Of a DNA stretch of 64,000 bases, positions 53,911 to 64,000 are shown in pieces. Below the pieces are notes generated by a model. The model worked only from the letters and a program-made list of their open reading frames with translations. It ran no database searches and was not told where the DNA came from. Source of the stretch: an uncultured Clostridia bacterium (lineage in GTDB: Bacteria; Bacillota; Clostridia; TANB77; CAG-508); assembly GCA_944392455.1 (NCBI GenBank), contig CALXWP010000008.1, positions 19,461 through 83,460 on the forward strand, given 5' to 3'. The first letter of the stretch is position 1. Each line of letters begins with the position of its first letter. A program made the position numbers and the translations under genes.

Positions 53911-54381
53911 ATGGATAATAATCAAAATAATAACAATATGGAAAAAAAGCAAGGTCAAAGTGAGCAATATATTTTAAATACTATTAATAAAGGTTTAAAA
54001 ATGGGAATGGATTCTATTTCCACTATTTCAGAAAAAGTTGGAGATAATAACTTTAAAGATGATTTAATATATCAGTATAACCAATACAATGATATATTAA
54101 ATAGAGTTAATACAGAACTTCAAAACTTTAATGATATTCCATCAGAACTTCATCCTATGCAAAAAGCAATGGGATATATGGAAATACAAATGGGAACAAT
54201 GAATGATAAGAGCAATTCACATATTGCTGAGATGTTAATAAAAGGAACTAATATGGGTATAATTGAAGGAGTAAAATTAAAAAATCAAAATCCAGATGCA
54301 AATCAAACTATTCAAACAATACTGGATGATTTTATTAGATTTCAAGAAAATACTGTTGAAAAACTAAAAAAATATTTGTAA
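53911..54381 (+). CDS. Uncharacterised helical protein, possibly ferritin-like
   Basis: The 156-residue protein is soluble and helical after an Asn-rich start. It has four predicted helices with ILNTINKGLKMGMDSISTIS, QYNQYNDILNRVNTEL, GYMEIQMGTMNDKSNSHIAE and FIRFQENTVEKLKKYL. The spacing and acidic/His residues resemble small clostridial ferritin-like or DUF2383-like proteins, but I do not see a clear di-iron site, so this is tentative. TAAGGAGCTGAGATTT precedes the ATG. It is divergent from spoIIAA and ends at a bidirectional terminator. Confidence 0.7.
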   Translation: MDNNQNNNNMEKKQGQSEQYILNTINKGLKMGMDSISTISEKVGDNNFKDDLIYQYNQYNDILNRVNTELQNFNDIPSELHPMQKAMGYMEIQMGTMNDKSNSHIAEMLIKGTNMGIIEGVKLKNQNPDANQTIQTILDDFIRFQENTVEKLKKYL

Positions 54382-54382
54382 A

Positions 54383-54426
54383 AAATAAAACCATAATTAA
54401 AATTATCTAATTATGGTTTTATTTTT
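54383..54426. terminator. Bidirectional terminator between 53911 and the giant surface gene
   Basis: AATAAAACCATAATTA pairs with TAATTATGGTTTTATT, flanked by A and T runs. Confidence 0.85.
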
Positions 54427-54444
54427 TACAATGTAAATTAATTT

Positions 54445-57400
54445 TTATTTCTTATTTGTTATGTTTTGTTTTTTAAACATAACTTTTCTTAATATAAGTA
54501 ATGCTATCATAGCAACTGTCATTATTCCTATTACTATTAATGCTCCATTTAATTGGATTCCTGTTTCTTCTTCTTGCTCATAATTATATATACTTTCCAA
54601 TCCATTTGCTTTTATCTTTTCTGTTTCTGATACAGGTTCTTCTTCTGTTCCTTCTAGTATTTCTTCTTCACTATATACTTCATATTCTCCTGTTTCTCCA
54701 TTATATACTGTGATATAGCTATTTTCATTTGTAATTGTATTATTGTTAGAAATAGTTGAATTCATATTATTTGTAATTATATTATTAATACTTTCAATAG
54801 TACTATTTGAATTAGAATTATTATTACTTTCTTCTAATATTTCTTCTATTGGCATTTCTTCTAGCCTTGCTATTAGAGCTTTGCTTCTTGCATATTCATA
54901 TTGTTTATCTTCATAATCACTCCATATGCTATTTATACTTCCTGTTATATAATTCGCTAATCCTGAATCTGCTTGTTCAGAATTTTCATATATAATATTT
55001 CCATCAACATAGTTAAATACTATTACTTTTCCTGTATTATATATTACCATCATCTCTGTATTGTCTGCATTACTGTTTTGTACTATTTGCTTTACATTTC
55101 TACTTAAGAAATTATCTGGATATTGTAACTGTTCTTTTAGATCAATTATTTCTCCACTATTTGTTAATATTGTTTGATATTCTTTATCATTGTAACTATC
55201 AACTATATAATTGTCTATTTTCATATCCAATGAATTAGATAGAGCTGATAGTCTTCCACTTCTTACATTATATATTTGTTGCTTTATATTTCCATTTACC
55301 TTACTATATGTCCCATATACTTCTATTTTGCTATCTTTGTATTCATATGTATGTATTGGTTTTGCTGTTTCTTCTATACTTGTTTTTATTACATTGCTTT
55401 CCACAATTTGTCCACTTGAAACATCTAGTATTTGTGAGCCATTACGTAGCATTGCTAAACCTTCATATAGATTTACATATTCTCCTGATTGTAATTCTCC
55501 ATTAATGTATAGCTTATTTCCATTTAGATATGCATAGTTTTCTCCAATTAAGCTTATTTCACTTTTTATATCAGATGGATTTATTGTAATATTCTCTTCA
55601 TCTACTCCGTTACTAATAACAAATTCTATTTCATCAACATAGTTATATTCGAATGTATATGTTCTTTCTGTTATATCAATAGTTTCTATTTCATTTCCAT
55701 TTATATAATATGTAAAGCTTATTCCTTCTGTAATATTACTAAAGTCTACATTTATTTCATTTACTGATATTGGATATACTTTTATTTCTGGTAATGATTC
55801 TAAGCTTTGAGTTGCAATACCATTTTCATTAGCTTCTGTAGAATCTATTTTATTTTCATCACTTGGATCTAATGAATTTAAATCAACAATTTCTGGATCT
55901 GTTGGTAAGTTAACTCCTTCTTGTAATTCTGGATAATATAAATATGAATCTTTTATCATAGGATACTTTTCTTCTTGTAAAGATGCATAATCCCAATATG
56001 TTGTTCCAAGTCCTATCATACTTGAATATGTGCTTTGTTTATCTAAATCTACTCTTACTAATAATTGTTCATCTTCTATATTATCGCCAGATGCATACAC
56101 ATAATCTCCATTTAATGTACTATATTTATATACATGTGTATTTGTTATATATGGATTTTCATCTGGTCTTCCACCTATTATTAATGATCCTGTACTTGCG
56201 TTTTCGCTTGTTACATCTGCATCAATATAATTGTTATAATAGAATGATTGATCCCTGTATATTTCTTTTACAATATCTCCAATCAAACCTCCTGCTTTTG
56301 TCGGTGCAGTTACTGTCGTTTCTACTACTATTGCATTACGTATAGAAATATTATTCAATTTTGCTGTCATATTGTTATTGTCTAAATATCCAATTATTCC
56401 TCCTACAGTATTTGAACTCGCCTTTATTTTCTCATTTACATATACATCTTCTACAATACTATAATCGGAGTTTCCTAATATTCCTCCTACTTTACTACTT
56501 CCCTGAACAATTGTATTACCAATATATCCTCTATAAACACCAAAATTTCCGCCACCATAACTATTTCCTACACCTCCCACACTTGTACCATTACTATTTA
56601 CTTCCGAATCAATCACTTGAAAATAGTATATATCACTCCAAGATGTCATACCAAAAATACCCCCAATATTCCAAGAGTTTGAGCTTAATGCATTTATTGA
56701 GCAATCACTTACTAAAATATAACGCGGTAACCCATGATCACAAAACCCAGAAATCCCACCTATATAAATTTCATTTCCGTTTACGGTCGATGAATTGACT
56801 TGCATATAATATCGTATAAAGTCCCCATCCCCCGAATAAAATCTACCTGATATTCCTCCAATATAAGAATTTCCTAATACATTAGTATTATAAGTTTCTA
56901 AATAACTAAAATTTCCATACCTTGCATCTCCAATTATTCCTCCCACATAATCTTCTCCATTTATGTTTGAATTTTCTACTTTTAAATTTTTACATTCTAT
57001 TGTAATATCTGCCGAACTCCCCCCCGTCAGATAACCAACCATTCCTCCAACATAGTTTTCACTTCCTTCTACTGTAACATCATTTCCTATAATATTATTT
57101 ATTGATGAATATACTCTTATATTAAGATTTCCAATAAATCCTCCCACATAACTTTTTCCTTTTATATTTATCCTTTCCAATTTTATATTTTCTATATTGC
57201 CAGAAGTCATTCCTCCTATTAATCCTACATTACTAATCCCTTCCGCTTCAATTGTTATTCCTATGAATTTTAAATTTTCCACATTTCCATTATTATTAGA
57301 TACTATCCCAAAATAATCACCTGAAGTTTTTGCATTTGTTAGAGTTATATTTTCAAAACCTATATTTTTCATACTTGTTTTAACATTCTGAATTAAACCC

Positions 57401-60400
57401 GTATTTGCTTCATCAAATTCTAAGTTTATATTTCTTAGTGTATATATATTGTTCTCTGCTTCTAGTCTATTAACTGTGATATTATTTTTTATATTTGTTC
57501 TTCCTCTAAAATCTATATCTGCCATTAATCTATAATTCTGATATGTCCCTTCTTCTATACTTTGCCAATCTTCATATGTATATAGCTCTTTATAGAATTG
57601 TACTTTAATTTCAGTCTCTACTATTTTTATCTGTTCTTCATCTGAATTATTATTCTTATATTTTATTTCTGTTAACTTATAACTATCATAAAATCTTTCT
57701 GGCGTTGCTCTAATTGTTATATTAGTTATTCCATTTTGTGTTATATTTTTTGTAATTATTGATTCCATATCTTCTATTGTTATTCCTGTTATTTCTACTT
57801 CTTTTGGATTTTTTAGTCTTATATTTATTTCTGCTTCTGTTGTATTTGTTTTTTCTGCTTCTGTACTTTCTATCTCTATTAATACATTTTCTTCTTGATT
57901 ATTATCTTCCAAATAAATATCTACTTGATTTGGAAGAAGTTCTACTCCTCCTGTATTATATAATTTTGGAAGTATTCCATTTTTCTTTCCATCATAATTA
58001 TAGCTTTCTCCTAAACTAAGATTTAATAATTCTTCTTTATTTAGTAGTGCTGCTCCTTTTGAATCAATCATTTTATATCCATTTAATAATTGATTTTCAT
58101 AACTAAAATTATTACCTAATGTATCTTCATTATTTCCAACTATTCTGTTTAAATTATCTGTTCCCGATGTTGTATATATATTCCCTATACTTAAATTATT
58201 TGAAATTGTACTTATATCGCTTTCTATGTATATTCCAACTATTCCTCCTATATTATTATTTGTAGTTGATATATTTACTTTTGAATAACAATTTTCTATA
58301 ATTCCATTCTCTATATATCCAACTACTCCTCCTACATTTATATTATCTGATGTTATTTTTCCTTCAGCATAACAATTTATCAGACTGTTTGCACCAGATC
58401 CAAATCCAATTATTCCTCCTACCCCAGTAGATACAGCTTTTGAATCATCTATCCATAAGCCCGAAGCATAGCAGTTTTCAATCGTGGTCCCCGTGACTCT
58501 ACCAGCCAATCCCCCTATATGCATCTCATTTAAAGTACCAGATATATTTGCATTTATTTCAATATTATTTACAGAACTATTTCTAACCCTACTTCCATAT
58601 GCATAACATACTATACCGCCTACGTATCCGCTGTCACTTTTTAATATATTTACATCAGTCATATGTAAATTATCTATTATTGAAGCTGATTGAGCATTTC
58701 TTATTAGTCCTCCTGCATATGCTTCTCCCTCTTGGTTAAAGTTGTTTATATATAAATTTTCTAAAGTTCCATATAAATTCCATATAAGTGCACTATCATT
58801 TGTTAAAAATATATTCGAAATACTATGCCCATTTCCATTAATAATTCCATTTACATTTGTTATACCAATATCATTTCCTTCATTTATAAAATCAAGATCT
58901 GACATAAGAATATAGTTTTCTGTTGGTGAATTCTTAATACTCTTCCAATCATCCACTTTCCAAACTTCTTTATATAGGTCTACATTTATTACTCTCTCTC
59001 CCTCTTCATATTCTCTTGTATATGAAGTATTAAATGAACCTCTAGTACTTATACTTAATACATCATAATTTGATACACAAACTATTGGATTTTTAAGTTC
59101 TGCTACTACCGTACTTTTTCCATCTTTATATTCTTGTGATAATATCTCAACCTCTATATTTTCTATTTTTATATTACATATATTTTCTGATGATGGATTA
59201 TTTACGCTAAATTCAACCTTTACTGTATCTGTCCCTTGTTCTAAAACTTTAGTTGAAAGTATATCTGGTAAATCTGCATCCTCAACTTCAGGTAATTCTA
59301 TATACTCTTGTGTTGGCATCACATCCGGCATATCAACCCATGGATAATATCCTTCATTTACTAATTCATCTACAATAAAAGCTCCATCAGCATTTATCAA
59401 TTGATTTTGAAATTCTGCATCCCATAATGATAACTTATTTCCCTTTATTTCTAACTCGCTTGTAAATATTTCATCTGTGAAATAGTAATTATTGTAAACT
59501 TTCTTTGATACTTTGTTATATACATTTGGTCCATATAAAAAGTTAGTTATATTTTCTCCTATTCCCACGGAATATACATTCTGAACAGTCGCATTTTCAT
59601 AATTGCCTCCTGAAATAACACCATTCATATTATTTACATATTTTGAATCTATACTTGATAATGAATATACATTTTCAACTAATCCATTTAGCTGATTAAT
59701 TCTTACAATTACAGAATTACCACTAGACTGCCCTATTATTTTAACATTTGAACCATACACATAACCATTCCTTATTATTCCACCTTGATTAATATAAACT
59801 AGTCCACCTCCCGAATTAATATAAAACGGTTCTTGTAAATTTACAACAAAATCTTCGATCACTCCGTAGTTCCAGCTACCTATTAAATAGACATCAAAAT
59901 TTAATTTTTCAGTAGATTCTATTAAATTTATTTGTATGTTTCGTATCGAACCATAGTTACGGTCAACTAGAAGAGGTCCAGACGTTTCAATTTCATTGTT
60001 CATTTTTATATTAAACACAATATTTTCTATTATTCCATTACTTCCTATTTCATAAAATATTACAGTCTGATTATTTTTTTTATCTCTTGTTAAAGTTTTT
60101 CCATTAAAGTTTACGGTTCCATCAAAACACATATTTCCATTACCAAAACTATATGTACTACCTGATGCTCCAGACAAATCAATATCATTTAATACAATAT
60201 ATTCTCCATATGGCTGTATTTTCAGAAAATCATTAACATTTGATATACCTTTTATTTCTTTAATTCCTTCTGTGCTAAATTCTTGTGAATCTAAATCATA
60301 ATACCTATCTTGTACTTTTACTAAAAGTTCTATTTTATAGCTAGAATCTGATTCTACTTCATATGGTTTTAATACATTTTCTACTTTGTTTTCTTCACCT

Positions 60401-63400
60401 ATCTCTTCATATCTGTATTCTTGGATTTGCTCATTATTTTTATATATTCTTATATAATAGTCATTTGTTGTTATTTCATCTCTTGCATCATTTACAGATA
60501 TATTTACATTTGCATTATATGTATATTTAAATTCTTCATAAGATGTCTTTGTGTTTCCAAGTTCTATTTGTAAATCTTGTATTTCTATTGTTGCATTATT
60601 ATCATTAATTCTAAATCCTATATATCCAGTCAAATTTAATGTTACTGTGTAACTATACTCTTTCCATGCATCTGTTAAATCATTTATTGTATATTTTGTA
60701 GAATAATTTGTATCATTAAAGTCATTATATCCTTTTTCTATAATTTGAATATATGTATCATCTGATGTTTTTGCCTTAAAACTTATTGTTATTTCTTGTC
60801 CTATATATTTACTTAAATCATAATAATTTAGTCTATTGTTGCCTGATGTTCCTCCGAGTGTTAATATATCATTACTTTCATCATAATTTAGTCCATATGC
60901 ATAATTAGTGCCAAAACATTTCTCATACCAATTTACTTTTGATGATACATCTATTAGATTCTTTCCTGCCGGTGTTTTTTCTAATGATAATAAGTCTAGC
61001 TTTCCACTTATTCCTGCTTCTGTTAGGATTTCTATTTCTTTTAATATATAATCAGCTTCATATGTTTCATCTGTACTTCCTATGTTATATTGTGGTGCAT
61101 AGATTATTATTCTATATGTTGTATTTGGTTCTAAATTTTCATATGTTTTTCTTTCATAATCTCCATTTGTACCCATTTCACTTAAGTTTACTAATTTATT
61201 TTCCTCATCTCTTACTTCTATTCTTACACTATTTGTTAGAACTGCATTATCAACATCTTCTACTCTTATGTCTAAGTCTATCATATCTCCTATTACAAAT
61301 TGATTTCTTATTTGTACTTCTACTGTCATTTTTAATGTTATTATTTCGTTTAGGTTTTGCTTGTCTTCTACTACTTCTTCTACAGTTCCTTGTTTTACTG
61401 TCGTGATTACATCTATTTTATATTTTGTATTTGATGTTAGTTGGTCTAAATTTACTTCTACTTCTTCTGCTGTTTTTAATAGTTCTACTTCTTCATCAGT
61501 TAATGTTATTCTTTTTATCTCTTGTCCTTGCTCTTGCTCATTATCTTCATTACCCCCTGATTTATTTCTATCTTCTTCATTATTGTCTTGTCCATTTGAT
61601 TGATCATTATTTATTACATTCTTTCCCTCATCATATATAACTACTTCTACTTTATCTAATATTGCTATTAATCTCGCATCTGTTTGATTGCTATCAATAC
61701 TTATTCCTAAATTCATAGAATTTTGTGTTACTTCTTTATCATCTATTTTTACTTGCATATATCCAAGGGAAGCTATTGGTCTTGTTACAAAACTTCCTCT
61801 TCCAAATTCTTGATTCTGTTTCTTTCCTTCTCCATTCTCTAGATCATAATCACCATAGATAATTATTTGATAATATCCATTTGGATCTAAATCTGTAAAT
61901 ATTAATGTTTCTGTGTCTTTTGTTAGTTGTCCCTCTTTTACTTTATCGTCGCTTTGATTTATTATTTCATATCTATAGTTCTCTAATGTTACATTATCTT
62001 TATTGGTTAGTTTTACCTCTAAATTTACTTCTGTTACATCTTGTTTTGTTGCTCTTATTGATGCTGTTGGCTTTTGCTTTGATGTTATTGTTTCTCCTGT
62101 ATTATTTATCTCTTTTAATTCATTTCCAAATTTATCAAATGCTGTTATTTCATATCTTATTTTACTATTTGAGTCTATTGTTTCACTTGTCCCATATGTT
62201 ATCTCTTTTCCTGCTTTTATTTGTGTTACTTGATCATTTGATAATCTATATTCAATACCATCTATTTCTAATTGTAACCTTGATATTCCTTTTATTACTT
62301 CTTCATTAATATCATTATTTATCTTTAAATGAATAAGTTCTATTTTATTTGAATATATTGTTCCATTTTCAAAACTAAAATCTATTGTTCCTAATGTATC
62401 TATTGACTTTGTTGTAACTGATCCTGTATAGAATTCTTCTTCTACTTCTACTCTTGATTCATTATTGTAATATACTATTCCTACTATTTCATAAGTTGTA
62501 TCTGGTTGTAGTCCTGTTATTTCAAGTTCTCCAGTTTGTGTTGCTTGTACTCTTCTATTTAGTCTTCCATCTAAGCTTATTTCAAATATTACTCCTCTTG
62601 TTATAACTCCTGCTCTATCTATTACACTTAAGTTTGTCCTTATTGTATATACATCTGCTTCAAAATCTGTACAGATCACTTCTGGTTTTGCCCACATTCC
62701 TTCTTGCCATTCTGGCTCTATTGTTTCATTTTCAATTGCATTGCTATTTTCCTCTTCTATTTGTGTTTCATTATTTGCTATACTATTTTCAACTGTTTCA
62801 TTTAATGTATTTTCATTGTTATTTATACCTTGTTCTTCACTTTGTATTATTCCTAATTTCTCTAAAAATACTTTATATGTTAATGTTTCTCCATTTACTT
62901 CTATCTCTGAATTATTATCTATATCTGCTATTCTTTTATATTGTAAATAACTGTTTTGATTTATACTTTCTTTTGAGTTTTCATTTAATTTTTCGTTATT
63001 GCTGTTATTGTTATCATTGCTACTACTATTTGCACTATTGCTATTTACCATTTCATAATATGTTACTGCATCTTCTGTGAAGTAAATGTTGCTATATTCT
63101 TTTATTTCATATTCATTTATAGCTGTTTTGATCTTTATTGCTTGTACATTTGTATAAATCTCATCTTCACTCTTTAGGAATATATACTTATTTCCATCTG
63201 CTCTTGTTAAATCTCCACCATTATACATTACTCCACCTGTTAGCATAAATTCTGGATATCCTTCTACCTCTTCATAATTTACTGTTATTAGTTTCGTATT
63301 TCTTGATATATTAAATATTGTATTTCCTTCATTTATGTACATTGGGTAATTAATATCTACTTCTTTTTTATCATCTTCTCCTATGTAATATGAATTTAAT

Positions 63401-63675
63401 CTTTTATATAGCAGATCATTCTCTTTTACTTCTACTAAGTTTAAATATTGCTCTATATTTGATATTTCACTACTCTTTAAATTCTCTGCCATTGTTTTCC
63501 CTTCTATAGCATATCCACTATATGTTATTATCTGTTCTGGTGAATATCTTAAAAATACATAGTAAATTACTGCAATAATTACTATCATTGCTATTAATCC
63601 TATTAATATAAACATTGGCATATTTTTTATTTTTCTTCCTTTTATCTTATTGTTTCTTAACTGTTGTTTTTGCAT
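54445..63675 (-). CDS. Giant (3076-residue) surface protein with Ig/Fn3-like and GLUG-type repeats
   Basis: The protein has one N-terminal membrane helix (about 18-40) and one C-terminal helix (about 3044-3064) with a basic tail (KVMFKKQN), so it may span the envelope or be secreted and held by both ends. There is no LPXTG. Residues about 330-900 hold several Ig/Fn3-like units (TYEIVGIVYYNNESRVEV). About 905-1040 looks like a carbohydrate-binding module (LNYYDLSKYIGQEITISFKA). From about 1100 to 2300 there are many GLUG-like turns (VGGIVGYIENGIIENCYS and relatives). The C-terminal 700 residues hold a beta-propeller-like region and a low-complexity stretch. It is probably an adhesin or filament. 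AAAGGATT precedes the ATG. Confidence 0.85.
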   Translation of the reverse strand: MQKQQLRNNKIKGRKIKNMPMFILIGLIAMIVIIAVIYYVFLRYSPEQIITYSGYAIEGKTMAENLKSSEISNIEQYLNLVEVKENDLLYKRLNSYYIGEDDKKEVDINYPMYINEGNTIFNISRNTKLITVNYEEVEGYPEFMLTGGVMYNGGDLTRADGNKYIFLKSEDEIYTNVQAIKIKTAINEYEIKEYSNIYFTEDAVTYYEMVNSNSANSSSNDNNNSNNEKLNENSKESINQNSYLQYKRIADIDNNSEIEVNGETLTYKVFLEKLGIIQSEEQGINNNENTLNETVENSIANNETQIEEENSNAIENETIEPEWQEGMWAKPEVICTDFEADVYTIRTNLSVIDRAGVITRGVIFEISLDGRLNRRVQATQTGELEITGLQPDTTYEIVGIVYYNNESRVEVEEEFYTGSVTTKSIDTLGTIDFSFENGTIYSNKIELIHLKINNDINEEVIKGISRLQLEIDGIEYRLSNDQVTQIKAGKEITYGTSETIDSNSKIRYEITAFDKFGNELKEINNTGETITSKQKPTASIRATKQDVTEVNLEVKLTNKDNVTLENYRYEIINQSDDKVKEGQLTKDTETLIFTDLDPNGYYQIIIYGDYDLENGEGKKQNQEFGRGSFVTRPIASLGYMQVKIDDKEVTQNSMNLGISIDSNQTDARLIAILDKVEVVIYDEGKNVINNDQSNGQDNNEEDRNKSGGNEDNEQEQGQEIKRITLTDEEVELLKTAEEVEVNLDQLTSNTKYKIDVITTVKQGTVEEVVEDKQNLNEIITLKMTVEVQIRNQFVIGDMIDLDIRVEDVDNAVLTNSVRIEVRDEENKLVNLSEMGTNGDYERKTYENLEPNTTYRIIIYAPQYNIGSTDETYEADYILKEIEILTEAGISGKLDLLSLEKTPAGKNLIDVSSKVNWYEKCFGTNYAYGLNYDESNDILTLGGTSGNNRLNYYDLSKYIGQEITISFKAKTSDDTYIQIIEKGYNDFNDTNYSTKYTINDLTDAWKEYSYTVTLNLTGYIGFRINDNNATIEIQDLQIELGNTKTSYEEFKYTYNANVNISVNDARDEITTNDYYIRIYKNNEQIQEYRYEEIGEENKVENVLKPYEVESDSSYKIELLVKVQDRYYDLDSQEFSTEGIKEIKGISNVNDFLKIQPYGEYIVLNDIDLSGASGSTYSFGNGNMCFDGTVNFNGKTLTRDKKNNQTVIFYEIGSNGIIENIVFNIKMNNEIETSGPLLVDRNYGSIRNIQINLIESTEKLNFDVYLIGSWNYGVIEDFVVNLQEPFYINSGGGLVYINQGGIIRNGYVYGSNVKIIGQSSGNSVIVRINQLNGLVENVYSLSSIDSKYVNNMNGVISGGNYENATVQNVYSVGIGENITNFLYGPNVYNKVSKKVYNNYYFTDEIFTSELEIKGNKLSLWDAEFQNQLINADGAFIVDELVNEGYYPWVDMPDVMPTQEYIELPEVEDADLPDILSTKVLEQGTDTVKVEFSVNNPSSENICNIKIENIEVEILSQEYKDGKSTVVAELKNPIVCVSNYDVLSISTRGSFNTSYTREYEEGERVINVDLYKEVWKVDDWKSIKNSPTENYILMSDLDFINEGNDIGITNVNGIINGNGHSISNIFLTNDSALIWNLYGTLENLYINNFNQEGEAYAGGLIRNAQSASIIDNLHMTDVNILKSDSGYVGGIVCYAYGSRVRNSSVNNIEINANISGTLNEMHIGGLAGRVTGTTIENCYASGLWIDDSKAVSTGVGGIIGFGSGANSLINCYAEGKITSDNINVGGVVGYIENGIIENCYSKVNISTTNNNIGGIVGIYIESDISTISNNLSIGNIYTTSGTDNLNRIVGNNEDTLGNNFSYENQLLNGYKMIDSKGAALLNKEELLNLSLGESYNYDGKKNGILPKLYNTGGVELLPNQVDIYLEDNNQEENVLIEIESTEAEKTNTTEAEINIRLKNPKEVEITGITIEDMESIITKNITQNGITNITIRATPERFYDSYKLTEIKYKNNNSDEEQIKIVETEIKVQFYKELYTYEDWQSIEEGTYQNYRLMADIDFRGRTNIKNNITVNRLEAENNIYTLRNINLEFDEANTGLIQNVKTSMKNIGFENITLTNAKTSGDYFGIVSNNNGNVENLKFIGITIEAEGISNVGLIGGMTSGNIENIKLERINIKGKSYVGGFIGNLNIRVYSSINNIIGNDVTVEGSENYVGGMVGYLTGGSSADITIECKNLKVENSNINGEDYVGGIIGDARYGNFSYLETYNTNVLGNSYIGGISGRFYSGDGDFIRYYMQVNSSTVNGNEIYIGGISGFCDHGLPRYILVSDCSINALSSNSWNIGGIFGMTSWSDIYYFQVIDSEVNSNGTSVGGVGNSYGGGNFGVYRGYIGNTIVQGSSKVGGILGNSDYSIVEDVYVNEKIKASSNTVGGIIGYLDNNNMTAKLNNISIRNAIVVETTVTAPTKAGGLIGDIVKEIYRDQSFYYNNYIDADVTSENASTGSLIIGGRPDENPYITNTHVYKYSTLNGDYVYASGDNIEDEQLLVRVDLDKQSTYSSMIGLGTTYWDYASLQEEKYPMIKDSYLYYPELQEGVNLPTDPEIVDLNSLDPSDENKIDSTEANENGIATQSLESLPEIKVYPISVNEINVDFSNITEGISFTYYINGNEIETIDITERTYTFEYNYVDEIEFVISNGVDEENITINPSDIKSEISLIGENYAYLNGNKLYINGELQSGEYVNLYEGLAMLRNGSQILDVSSGQIVESNVIKTSIEETAKPIHTYEYKDSKIEVYGTYSKVNGNIKQQIYNVRSGRLSALSNSLDMKIDNYIVDSYNDKEYQTILTNSGEIIDLKEQLQYPDNFLSRNVKQIVQNSNADNTEMMVIYNTGKVIVFNYVDGNIIYENSEQADSGLANYITGSINSIWSDYEDKQYEYARSKALIARLEEMPIEEILEESNNNSNSNSTIESINNIITNNMNSTISNNNTITNENSYITVYNGETGEYEVYSEEEILEGTEEEPVSETEKIKANGLESIYNYEQEEETGIQLNGALIVIGIMTVAMIALLILRKVMFKKQNITNKK

Positions 63676-63769
63676 TTTCTTATCAATCCTTTCTGCTTTT
63701 GCATATTTTTATCGTTTTATTTTCTTTTTTCTTTTCTATTTTTTCTTGCTTTATTTATTTTTTGCACAC

Positions 63770-63831
63770 AAAAAGGACAGACTATATTCGCATAAATATC
63801 TTTTTTAAGATATCCATGTGATAGTCCATCC
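63770..63831 (-). terminator. Strong hairpin with T-tail in the leader of the giant surface gene
   Basis: On the minus strand GGATGGACTAT pairs with ATAGTCTGTCC with two mismatches, an inner GATATCTT/AAGATATTT pairs too, and the tail is TTTTTGTG. It is a good intrinsic terminator, about 100 bases upstream of the start. Confidence 0.72.
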
Positions 63832-63923
63832 TTCTTCTATCTATATTTTCTTTATTATTCTCTATATTTTTTTGTACGACAAATAATATGCTTCTGCAGA
63901 AGCATTCATTAATTAAAAGTACG

Positions 63924-63945
63924 CTCTCTCTCTCTCTCTCTCTCT
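63924..63945. repeat. (CT)11 dinucleotide tract
   Basis: Eleven uninterrupted CT units lie about 250 bases upstream of the giant surface gene. Such tracts change length by slippage. Confidence 0.9.
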
Positions 63946-64000
63946 AGAGCCCCAAGGGTTTGCTATTTTTATCATTTCTCGCAATCTTCCTTTCTTTTTT

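Larger units (their letters stand above)
63676..64000. other. Leader region of the giant surface gene, 325 bases, no gene seen
   Basis: This AT-rich stretch holds, in order on the minus strand, a (CT)n tract (63924-63945), an 18-base palindrome (63888-63905), a strong hairpin (63775-63831) and the ribosome site. No coding frame or tRNA was found. The ordered structures fit a long regulated 5' leader, or the terminator of a gene beyond the edge followed by a promoter. Confidence 0.6.

Noticed and set aside
60939..61406. A 155-codon Leu-rich frame opposite the giant surface gene (and similar ones at 56361, 62634)
   Set aside because: They have no ribosome site, are Leu/His/Tyr-rich mirrors of AT-rich sense codons and overlap a well supported gene.
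1..64000. CRISPR array, tRNA or rRNA genes
   Set aside because: No regularly spaced repeats, no tRNA T-loop or acceptor patterns and no rRNA-like stretches were found in the gaps.

Overview
The window looks like chromosomal DNA from a low-GC, spore-forming member of the Clostridia (Firmicutes), probably an uncultured gut-type lineage. The evidence is an AT-rich background with AGA-dominated arginine codons, strong AAGGAGG ribosome binding sites, sporulation genes (spoIIAA-spoIIAB-sigF, spoIID, spoIIQ, sigK), sortase-anchored surface proteins, a minimal SufCB iron-sulfur system and the remA / priA-def-fmt neighbourhood. No tRNA, rRNA, CRISPR array, transposase or integrase gene was seen.

Layout. 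1-2.8 kb: cell-wall hydrolase fragment, sortase with a cohesin-type LPKTG substrate, tethered thioredoxin. 2.9-5.4 kb: DEDDh exonuclease, sigK, DUF368 lipid-carrier transporter. 5.5-9.8 kb: three small foreign-looking cassette genes among trhP, trmL, trmR (all acting on tRNA position 34) and a CmpB-like membrane protein. 9.9-17.8 kb: typA, a cytidylate kinase-PlsC fusion, a P-loop/Asp23-like protein, AIM24 and two membrane glycosyltransferases. 18-25.9 kb: rsmE, a Lys-rich membrane protein, remA, rpoZ, gmk, two cassette genes, priA, def, fmt. 26-33.8 kb: asd, sufCB, two paralogous cassette genes, dapA, an HD protein, dapB, L27 and L21 with its leader. 33.9-44.6 kb: a histidine phosphatase, a C39-like cassette protein, an ABC exporter, a 1.46-kb element bounded by inverted repeats and carrying two cassette genes, and dnaE. 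44.8-63.7 kb: an LPQTG leucine-rich-repeat protein, addA, spoIIQ, spoIID, the spoIIA operon, a helical protein and a 3076-residue surface protein.

Two patterns stand out. First, ten short genes (5481, 5898, 8950, 21952, 22354, 29201, 29779, 34519, 39789, 40214) are self-contained units: most have balanced, GC-richer codon use, and most have their own promoter and a GC-rich terminator. They sit singly or in pairs between housekeeping genes. One pair lies inside structured terminal inverted repeats whose hairpins differ by compensating base changes.

Second, four otherwise intact genes (dapA, a histidine phosphatase, an ABC ATPase and dnaE) need a +1 shift, and in all four the shift falls at an in-frame CGG followed by a glycine codon (C then GGN). 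By eye I found no other in-frame CGG in host-type genes, while the cassette genes use CGG about eleven times as ordinary arginine. This suggests CGG is unassigned or starved in the host and works as a +1 frameshift signal. The alternative is a peculiar recurrent sequence error. Counts were made by eye and need computation.
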